NCBI GenBank assembly: GCA_963816855.1
Contig: CAWFMA010000022.1
Location: forward strand, 62,001 to 126,000
Direction of reading: 5' to 3'
Length of the DNA stretch: 64,000 nucleotides
From: DASTFP01 sp963816855
Lineage (GTDB): Bacteria; Verrucomicrobiota; Verrucomicrobiia; Chthoniobacterales; Terrimicrobiaceae
The notes beneath the pieces are model-generated. The model worked only from the letters and a program-made list of their open reading frames with translations, ran no database searches and had not been told where the DNA came from. This document shows positions 47,682 to 53,799 of the stretch, in pieces (within the stretch, counting starts at the first letter, position 1; each line of letters opens with the position of its first letter). The position numbers and the translations under genes were made by a program.

Positions 47682-48071
47682 CTAGGACCAGAAGCGATCC
47701 TCTGTCTGCTCGTCCCCTTGGAATTCGCGGAACTCAGTGACTTTTGCATTCGCAAGCCGCCACACATGCACCTCCGGGAATGCCGCGGAGCGACCGTTGC
47801 GTTCCGCCTTAACGGTCGCGAGCACTACTACCACATCTTCTTCGGCAAGGACATGATGAACTTCGATGGCGAAGATACCACCGCAAAGCGCCAAGGTATG
47901 TTTGAAAAATCCGACGACCTCGTCGTGGCCCTTGTAATCGGCCGACAGCGGACTGTGGCCCGGCACGTGCCAGGTGATCGATGCGTCGAATGCCTCAAGG
48001 ACGGCGGGGATGTCACCCTTGGCGAAGTCGTCGTACGCCTTACGGATGACAGTAGTGTTGGTCGGGATCAT
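47682..48071 (-). CDS. SnoaL-like / NTF2-fold protein
   Basis: 129 residues from the ATG at 48071, directly preceded by GGAGGAGCC; the frame is open further upstream but without family similarity. VIRKAYDDFAKGDIPAVLEA, ITWHVPGHSPLSADYKGHDE and VVGFFKHTLALCGGIFAIEV are typical of SnoaL-like ketosteroid-isomerase-fold proteins. Small-molecule isomerase, cyclase or binding role; ligand unknown. Intact. Confidence 0.9.
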   Translation of the reverse strand: MIPTNTTVIRKAYDDFAKGDIPAVLEAFDASITWHVPGHSPLSADYKGHDEVVGFFKHTLALCGGIFAIEVHHVLAEEDVVVVLATVKAERNGRSAAFPEVHVWRLANAKVTEFREFQGDEQTEDRFWS

Positions 48072-48135
48072 GGCTCCTCCGTAACTCGGAATTGAATCTT
48101 GCTTTTTCCAGAAGACAGTGTGCGCATAGCAACGC

Positions 48136-48300
48136 CTAACGTATTTTAGATTGGTCGCGGCCCTTTCCGATTTGCATGCGGATTTCTTGGAAAGGAATGT
48201 GTTTCCCAAACTCGCGAAAAGTCTCCTGCCATGCGCGCGCATGTAAATCAACCGAATCGACAAGCGTTCCGTCCACGTCGAAAATCACGGCTTTAATCAT
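48136..48300 (-). pseudogene. HAD-family phosphatase N-terminal fragment
   Basis: MIKAVIFDVDGTLVDSVDLH has the DxDGT nucleophile motif, followed by ARAWQETFREFGKHIPFQEI and RMQIGKGRDQ. The frame stops after 54 residues where a phosphoglycolate-phosphatase-like protein would continue for 160 more. Upstream of it in the opposite direction lies a second fragment (SDR), so this is a scar of recombination. Confidence 0.75.
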
Positions 48301-48450
48301 GGAATCAGAGGGATCACGAATCACACGGTCGTCTAACACGCAAAGCCGTATTAGCACAGAGAACATCTCTGCGACAATCAAAGCATTTTTTGCAACGCGG
48401 CTTCGACCGAAGAGCGTCAACTTTCGCAGAATACCCTTACCACCTGGCTT

Positions 48451-48540
48451 AAGGCGATCGGCGTCACCTGCAACGTGGCGGACGAGGGGCAGGTCGCGGC
48501 CATGGTCAAGCGCACGGTCGCGACCTTCGGTAAGATAGGG
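48451..48540 (+). pseudogene. Short-chain dehydrogenase internal fragment
   Basis: Thirty residues, AIGVTCNVADEGQVAAMVKR then TVATFGKIG, match the segment before the NNAG motif of SDRs (VxCDVTDExQVAAMVERTVxxFGxLD). GC-rich third positions. Nothing else of the gene remains. Confidence 0.6.
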
Positions 48541-48551
48541 CAAAGAATTGT

Positions 48552-48878
48552 TCAGCGTTTTTCATCTGCCGGATATTCGGGCGGCGAATACACGTTGAAA
48601 GTCACGGCGGGCTGCTCGCCACGGTTGGTGAACTTGTGCTTTACACCTGCGGGGATCGTCACCACGTCGCCTTCCTTCATGCGGGAACGCTTCCCGCCGA
48701 TCTCCGCGGAGAGTTCGCCCGCGACAAGCAGAAGGACCTGATCGCTGTTCTCGTGAGCCTCCGGCTCCTCGCCAGTTGCCCGTCCTGGTCCGAGCTTCAT
48801 CACCGCGGTCTGACTTCGCTCCGTGGTCTGCAGCACTTTGAACCACTCCGAGGCTCGATAGATATTCTGACGTTTCAC
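48552..48878 (-). CDS. Cupin-domain protein
   Basis: 108 residues, single cupin barrel. EEPEAHENSDQVLLLVAGEL (metal-binding His and Glu/Gln positions) and EGDVVTIPAGVKHKFTNRGE with the last His. Starts at a GTG at 48878. Small cupins of this sort often act as isomerase or mannose-6-phosphate-like binding proteins; no substrate suggested by context. Confidence 0.88.
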   Translation of the reverse strand: MKRQNIYRASEWFKVLQTTERSQTAVMKLGPGRATGEEPEAHENSDQVLLLVAGELSAEIGGKRSRMKEGDVVTIPAGVKHKFTNRGEQPAVTFNVYSPPEYPADEKR

Positions 48879-48893
48879 GGCGCTACAGAATGC

Positions 48894-49304
48894 TTAGGCT
48901 GACAGTTTTTGTTGCCCTCGAAGTTCAGCAACAGCCTTATCCAATAGAACAGTGAGTTCTGCCACCGACACAGGTTTGACCAAATGGTGGCGAAAGCCCG
49001 CCTCCGCGCTCCGCTCACAATCAGCTTCCGTTCCAAAGCCGCTCATGAGGATCGCGTAGGCAGGACACGATTTACCCGCTTCTCGAATCAAATCCCACCC
49101 GTTGCCGTCCGGAAGATCAATATTGGAGAGGAGAACATCACAATTTGCGTTTGGAATCCCTCTGAGCGCCTCCGCTTTGCTGCGAGCAAACAAGACGACA
49201 TAGCCGGAATGCTCGAGATAGATCCAAAGAAGGTCCAGGGAATCACGGTGATCCTCGACTAGGAAGATGCGCAAAGCTGATGAATTTGGCCGGACACCCG
49301 TCAT
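48894..49304 (-). CDS. Stand-alone receiver-domain protein lacking the phosphoacceptor Asp
   Basis: 136 residues, one receiver domain. LRIFLVEDHRDSLDLLWIYL holds the acidic pair (Glu17, Asp18); AILMSGFGT the Ser/Thr; HHLVKPVSV the conserved Lys. The phosphorylation site reads CDVLLSNIDLPDG: the Asp that should stand at residue 61 (usual LLSDIGLPDG) is Asn (codon AAT). So it cannot be phosphorylated in the standard way. It could signal constitutively, act as an adaptor, or be at an early stage of decay. A second receiver remnant lies directly upstream. Confidence 0.85.
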   Translation of the reverse strand: MTGVRPNSSALRIFLVEDHRDSLDLLWIYLEHSGYVVLFARSKAEALRGIPNANCDVLLSNIDLPDGNGWDLIREAGKSCPAYAILMSGFGTEADCERSAEAGFRHHLVKPVSVAELTVLLDKAVAELRGQQKLSA

Positions 49305-49404
49305 GTTTTAGATGGAATCGCTCGCGCTGGTTAGGGGACCAAAGCTGTTTACAAAACGAAACCGAATTACGAAAGGACTTTCGAAAGGCCGCGTCGAATC
49401 GCCG

Positions 49405-49545
49405 CTTAAGCGTGGCTGACTGTATGTTGAATCGTCTCTTCGAGAGCAGCCAGTTCCACCGGTTTAGTAAGATGCGCGCGGAAAAGCCGGCTTCGCGGCT
49501 TTCCCGGATATCGGTTTCGATCCCGTATCGGGCGGCGGTAAGGAT
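49405..49545 (-). pseudogene. Second receiver-domain remnant
   Basis: YGIETDIRESREAGFSA then, after a shift, HLTKPVELAA and EETIQHTVSHA: the last third of a receiver with its conserved Lys (TKPV). Two frameshifts. Same strand and directly upstream of the stand-alone receiver, suggesting an earlier tandem or kinase C-terminal receiver. Confidence 0.6.
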
Positions 49546-49794
49546 TCGAGTAAGAAACACACAGATTGATGATTCAGCCACAAAATGCCTCGGGGGCGGT
49601 TGAGATCGGGTGAAAATGGCTGGAATTCTCCTTGTTTGAACGGCGATAAGACCGACACGCTATCCGTTGACAACAGATCGCGTATGCAACCGACCATGTT
49701 ACGTCGATCAAGGATCGGTCCGCGACAGAATCATCAAAGTATACAGTCGGATCGAGCAGACCCGCGAAACTGATCCGAGTTACGAATTGCCCAT

Positions 49795-50826
49795 ATGAAA
49801 TTCGAGCAGAAACTTTCGGGACGCGTCGCTCTCGTAACGGGAGCGGGTTCTGGCATTGGCGAGGCGTCCGCTCGCCTTTTCGCTGTTGAAGGAGCCAAGG
49901 TCGGCGTGGTTTCGCGCACAGCAAGCGAGGTCCAGAAGCTCGCTCGCGAAATTACAAAGGCCGGCGGCGAAGCGATTTCGTTAGTGGCGGATGTAGCAGA
50001 CGCCCTCGAAATGGAAAGTGCTTTCAAGAAACTGCATCGTAAGTGGAAGCGTCTGGATGTCATTTTTGCGAACGCCGGAGTCAACGGTGTTTGGGCGCCC
50101 ATAACTAAACTTAAGATCGAGGAATGGGATGAAACTATCCGCATCAATCTTCGCGGCACTTTTTTAACGATGAAACTCGGCCTGCCGTATCTAGCCGATC
50201 GTGGGGGCTCAGTTATTATCACTGCCTCGGTGAATGGCACGCGAATGTTCAGCAACGTGGGCGCAAGCGCCTATGCAACAACTAAAGCGGCCCAAGTTGC
50301 ATTCGCGAAGATGCTCGCGGTGGAGCTGGGGCAACAACACATTCGCGTTAACGCCATCTGCCCAGGAAGCATCGAAACGGAAATCAATGACAATACCGAA
50401 AACCGCGCGTCCGAGTCGCTCGCGCCAAAAGTGGAATTTCCGGAAGGAGAAATTCCGCTTACAGGAAAACGGCCTGGCACCGCGGACCAAGTGGCTGAAC
50501 TGGCGCTTTTTCTCGCCTCCGACGTCTCCAGCCACATTACTGGCACCGAGATTTTCATTGATGGTGCGCATCCCTGCTTCAAGGCTAGGAAACGTCAGAC
50601 GTCAGAACGCCGCGAAGAACCGCCCCGCGCCATCGCCATCAGGAGTGGCTGGCCTTCCTGCGCAAGATCGTCAGCATGGATTCAAAAACTCGGCCACGGT
50701 ACAAAAACCACCGAACGGTCGATGACGTCCACGGAGTCATCACCGACTGTCCCTATGATGGGCGAGCACAATCCGCAGAAACAGCTGTGGAGCTATCAAT
50801 CCTCATCGCTCAAATCGCTCGGGTAA
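49795..50826 (+). CDS. Short-chain dehydrogenase/reductase with C terminus replaced by mobile-element sequence
   Basis: The first 260 residues are a complete classical SDR: TGAGSGIG (15-22), NAG at 93-95, Ser145, Tyr160 and Lys164 (YATTK), and DVSSHITGTEIFIDGA near the end. Where the family would stop within 5-10 residues, the frame runs on for 80 basic residues through a transposase fragment and an IS end. The enzyme core is intact, so the protein may still work with an odd tail, though SDR C termini help form the tetramer. NAD(P)-dependent oxidoreductase, substrate unknown. Confidence 0.85.
   Translation: MKFEQKLSGRVALVTGAGSGIGEASARLFAVEGAKVGVVSRTASEVQKLAREITKAGGEAISLVADVADALEMESAFKKLHRKWKRLDVIFANAGVNGVWAPITKLKIEEWDETIRINLRGTFLTMKLGLPYLADRGGSVIITASVNGTRMFSNVGASAYATTKAAQVAFAKMLAVELGQQHIRVNAICPGSIETEINDNTENRASESLAPKVEFPEGEIPLTGKRPGTADQVAELALFLASDVSSHITGTEIFIDGAHPCFKARKRQTSERREEPPRAIAIRSGWPSCARSSAWIQKLGHGTKTTERSMTSTESSPTVPMMGEHNPQKQLWSYQSSSLKSLG
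50600..50700 (+). pseudogene. IS630-type transposase scrap
   Basis: In a frame different from the SDR, RHRHQEWLAFLRKI resembles the segment before the last catalytic residues of IS630-family transposases (RHRHQEWLxFLKxIDxxTP). Only about 15 diagnostic residues; low confidence. Confidence 0.4.
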
Positions 50827-50927
50827 TTGGTTCGGGTGCCTCGTGTTTTATGTGCCATCCCAAGCTTAATGCTTGGTTATGAATATTATGTACAGCCTTA
50901 TCTCTTACAAAGAGTTCATGACACCCT
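50801..50927 (-). mobile_element. Solo left end of the IS5-family element at 38604
   Basis: These 127 bases are the reverse complement of 38604-38730 with only 3 differences. They include the inverted repeat and the first codons of the transposase, and end abruptly at 50801. A second insertion whose remainder was deleted. Confidence 0.93.
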
Positions 50928-50932
50928 TTAGA

Positions 50933-51114
50933 GGACTGTTGAGAAACCCGCGTATGCCGTTGCTGGCGCAACCCGTGGGGCGCGAACTCTTTGGGGCATC
51001 TCTCGGCGTCGCTCCTCAGTCACAGCCCCTCATGAGGATGCTCCTTCGTCCCTCCACAAATATCTGCCCCCAAAGAGCTCGCGTTTGGCATGCGTGGGTT
51101 TTTCAACAGTGTCC
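50933..51114. mobile_element. MITE-like element, copy 1 (182 bp)
   Basis: Ends form an inverted repeat: GGACTGTTGAGAAACCCGCG at the left, and the reverse complement of the right end reads GGACACTGTTGAAAAACCCA; both continue into ATGCC. No coding capacity. The interior (CTCTTTGGGGCATCTCTCGG and TATCTGCCCC) is shared with copy 2 at 59006-59278. Inserted 5 bases from the IS5 remnant. Confidence 0.8.
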
Positions 51115-51417
51115 TAGGGGCGCTTCCAAGTCTTTCGGTGCCTTCCTGGCGAGTAGGGCGCGCCGACTTGTGGGCAGACCAGATGGAGTTGTCCCTTCCA
51201 GCGGCGTCTGAACATAGCGGCCATCACTCAGTGTGAGCGTTTTGGCAGGCCCGGGCAAAGCCCGAGATTCCAACCATTCGTTCTGAAAGCCCCAGGAGCT
51301 CTCAAGGGTGCTTGCCATAGAAGGGGGCGAGTTCAACGCCTCCAAAAGACCGGTCCATCCTCAAACTTCCGAGAGCCACATACACACGTTCTCGCGGCCG
51401 ATGCGTATCTCCTCTTG
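51115..51417. other. No supportable gene; topoisomerase promoter region
   Basis: A minus-strand frame (51103-51345) has no recognisable family. No ribosome binding site stands out before the topoisomerase ATG. Confidence 0.4.
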
Positions 51418-52635
51418 ATGAGCGATTCAGATCGGAAGGCAGAGAACTCAGCCGTAGCGTCGAGCGCGTCGGCTCAGGAGGCCGGTCTTCACTACACGAG
51501 TGATTCGCGGCCAGGCCTCACCCGCCAGCGCGCCCCGGAAGGCTTTCAATATTTCGATGCCCGTGGAAAGCGGGTCAGGGATGCGAAAATCCTCGCGCGA
51601 ATAAGAGGAATGGCCATCCCGCCCGCATGGGAAGAGGTCTGGATATCTGCAGACCCGAGAGGCCACCTGCAGGTCACGGGCCGGGACGCGCGGGGACGGA
51701 AGCAATACCGGTATCACCAGAATTGGCGAAAAGTCCGGGACGAAGCGAAGTATGACAGAATGATTGCTTTTGGGCGTGTCCTTCCCAAAATCCGCCGACG
51801 TGTCTCGCGTGATCTTCGCCTTCGCGGACTGCCTCGGGCGAAGGTGCTCGCCACCATTGTCCGTTTGCTGGAAATGACTCTTATCCGGATCGGCAACGAC
51901 GAGTATGCGCGGGACAATCGTTCCTACGGGCTCACCACCCTGAGAAATCGGCACGCCGATATTCGGGCAGCCACGATCACGTTCAAGTTTCGCGGCAAAT
52001 CCGGAAAGCTGCATACCCTCAGCGTCAACAACCGGCGGTTGGCCGGGATAGTCCGGCGCTGCCGCGAGCTTCCCGGCTATGAACTCTTCGAGTACATCGA
52101 CGAATCCGGAGAATTCGTGGATGTCACTTCAACTGACGTCAACGAGTACCTGCGAGAAATCGCGGGTTCCGACTTCACCGCGAAGGATTTTCGCACTTGG
52201 GCGGGAACGGTTCTTGCCGCGCGCGCGCTGCAGGAGTTCGAAAAATTCGCTTCCGAAGGGGAGGCGAAACGCAACATGCTTCGGGCAATCGAATCTGTCG
52301 CCTGCATGCTCGGGAATACCCCGGCGATCTGCCGCCGGTGCTACGTGCACCCCGTCATTTTGAAAACCTATCTTGATGGCTGTCTGGTGGAGCGGTTGCG
52401 AGGACAAGCCGAACAAAAGCTCGCCACGCGAATCAGCAATTTTCGGCCCGAAGAGGCGGCCGTTCTCATGCTCCTTCAGCAGAGCTTGTCGCGGGACTCT
52501 GGAGCGGCGCCATTGAGGTATCCGCCCGAACATTCACGGACCGCCTATTCACGAACGCCGGGGAAGAATGGAAGGCGCCGAGGTTCTGGAGGGATGCCCC
52601 TATCGGATCCGCAAGGCAACCGACGCCATCCTTAG
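51418..52635 (+). CDS. DNA topoisomerase IB (poxvirus type)
   Basis: 405 residues. Relaxes supercoils by nicking one strand through a 3'-phosphotyrosine. GFQYFDARGKRVRDAKILAR and IPPAWEEVWISADPRGHLQV are the N-terminal domain; LIRIGNDEYARDNRSYGLTT, VDVTSTDVNEYLREIAGSDF and TAKDFRTWAGTVLAARAL the catalytic domain; the active Tyr is in NTPAICRRCYVHP (residue 309). Bacterial IB enzymes are scattered by transfer and have an unclear cell role. A TTG one codon earlier is also open; ATG at 51418 preferred. The tail after about 370 is basic and low complexity. Confidence 0.95.
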   Translation: MSDSDRKAENSAVASSASAQEAGLHYTSDSRPGLTRQRAPEGFQYFDARGKRVRDAKILARIRGMAIPPAWEEVWISADPRGHLQVTGRDARGRKQYRYHQNWRKVRDEAKYDRMIAFGRVLPKIRRRVSRDLRLRGLPRAKVLATIVRLLEMTLIRIGNDEYARDNRSYGLTTLRNRHADIRAATITFKFRGKSGKLHTLSVNNRRLAGIVRRCRELPGYELFEYIDESGEFVDVTSTDVNEYLREIAGSDFTAKDFRTWAGTVLAARALQEFEKFASEGEAKRNMLRAIESVACMLGNTPAICRRCYVHPVILKTYLDGCLVERLRGQAEQKLATRISNFRPEEAAVLMLLQQSLSRDSGAAPLRYPPEHSRTAYSRTPGKNGRRRGSGGMPLSDPQGNRRHP

Positions 52636-52666
52636 AAACGATTCTCGGGGAAGCGACCTAGAACGT

Positions 52667-52858
52667 ATGCCAGCCAGATCCAAGAAACAGCAGATGGCCG
52701 CGGGCGCCGCTCTGGCGGCAAAACGCGGTGAAGGAAAGAAGTCGAGTCTAAAGGGAGCATCCCGGAAGATGGTTGAATCGATGTCCGAAAGAGAACTCCG
52801 CGACTTCGCGAAAACGAAGCGCAAGAAACTTCCGACCAAGAAATCTTCCAAGTCCTGA
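52667..52858 (+). CDS. DUF3008-family small basic protein
   Basis: 63 residues: MPARSKKQQMAAGAALAAKR, then SRKMVESMSERELRDFAKTK and a lysine-rich end. This is the DUF3008 pattern (MPAxSKxQQxxAGxAL...M...L.dFA). Very basic, probably binds nucleic acid; function unknown. The frame is open upstream to 52568, but the family begins at the ATG at 52667. Lies 32 bases after the topoisomerase in the same direction. Confidence 0.88.
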   Translation: MPARSKKQQMAAGAALAAKRGEGKKSSLKGASRKMVESMSERELRDFAKTKRKKLPTKKSSKS

Positions 52859-53001
52859 AGGCGAAGTTCCGCCAAGCCTCGCCAAACGATATCAAGCCGC
52901 CAACCGAATGTTTTTGGAAAAAAGGCTGTTGAGAGCCCGGTTCAGGCGATACGGTCAAAGACCCGCTGGGAACCGAATCCCTCTCTAAACGAATCACGCT
53001 T

Positions 53002-53631
53002 ATGACACATTTCACACCGCCGGACGACCCGAACGAGCGGGTTCAGGAAGCTTTCTCAGCCGCCCGGGACTCGGCCCAGGGCGCTGTCTCCAGGGGAGGG
53101 GAATACGTGCGCGAAAACAAGACGGCCGTTTTTCTCGTGCTTCTGGTTGGGCTGGGCTTGGCGGCTTTGCTGACTCGAAAGCGACGCAAGGAACCAGACG
53201 CCGTTCAATCCGCTCGCGAATGGTTGGAGAAAACCACGGAAGAGTTCTCAAAGCAGTGGCCGAGGGCCAAGAAGCAAGCGCGGTCGATCCAAGATGATCT
53301 CACCGAGCAAGCCCAAGCTCTGAGCAAGAGCCTTGCCGCGCAGGCTGAGCAGATTAGCACAAGTCTCGCCGCCCAGGCGCAGGACGTTGGCAAAACCCTG
53401 GCCGCCCAAGCCCAGGAGGTCGGCAAGATTCTCGCCGCCCACGCCCAGGACCTTGGCAAAAGCGTCGCCGCCCAGGCCCAAGATCTCGGCAAGAGCGTCG
53501 CCGCCCAGGCCCAGGAAGTCGGCAAGACCCTGTCCGGACAAGCCCAGGACATCGGCAAGAGCGTTGCAAGCCAGGCGGAGGATATCAGTAAGGATATCGG
53601 CAAGAAGCTGCATTTCTGGTCACGCCGTTAA
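53002..53631 (+). CDS. Membrane-anchored protein with nine 11-residue repeats
   Basis: 209 residues. One membrane helix near 43-60 (AVFLVLLVGLGLAALLT followed by RKRRK, so the C-terminal part is cytoplasmic). From about 100 to 200 there are nine consecutive hendecads of type AAQAQDVGKTL / AAQAQEVGKIL / AAQAQDLGKSV. Hendecad repeats form long right-handed helices or amphipathic helices that lie on membranes, as in apolipoproteins, LEA proteins and YtxH-like proteins. The DNA shows matching 33-bp tandem repeats. Likely an envelope or stress protein; inference only. Confidence 0.82.
   Translation: MTHFTPPDDPNERVQEAFSAARDSAQGAVSRGGEYVRENKTAVFLVLLVGLGLAALLTRKRRKEPDAVQSAREWLEKTTEEFSKQWPRAKKQARSIQDDLTEQAQALSKSLAAQAEQISTSLAAQAQDVGKTLAAQAQEVGKILAAHAQDLGKSVAAQAQDLGKSVAAQAQEVGKTLSGQAQDIGKSVASQAEDISKDIGKKLHFWSRR
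53281..53600 (+). repeat. 33-bp tandem repeats coding for hendecads
   Basis: About nine units of 33 bp, core GCCGCCCAGGCCCA with a following GGCAAGA. Recently expanded judging by near-identical neighbouring units; repeat number may vary between strains. Confidence 0.85.
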
Positions 53632-53799
53632 GAACTGGTTCACGCATCCCGAGGTGGCAGAGCGCGAAGTGCTTGCGTGTCTCTGCGTCGGCCTGAACAA
53701 GCGAAGCGACCGAGAGGCGGTTGGTATCCGAAACCTCTCAAGACAGATCGGATATGAATATTCTTCAAGCCGGTTCGTCCTTACAATGTGCAACAAGTC

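Noticed and set aside
2500..51000. Explanation of all frameshifts as sequencing error
   Set aside because: Rejected as the only cause because of deletions, IS junctions and missing domains, and because many genes of 1-3 kb are intact. Single-base cases at 11655, 15031, 21.2-21.4 kb and 40415 could still be errors.
53248..53613. Minus-strand frames with repeats opposite the hendecad protein
   Set aside because: They mirror the 33-bp DNA repeat; the plus strand has the membrane helix and start and a sensible repeat chemistry.
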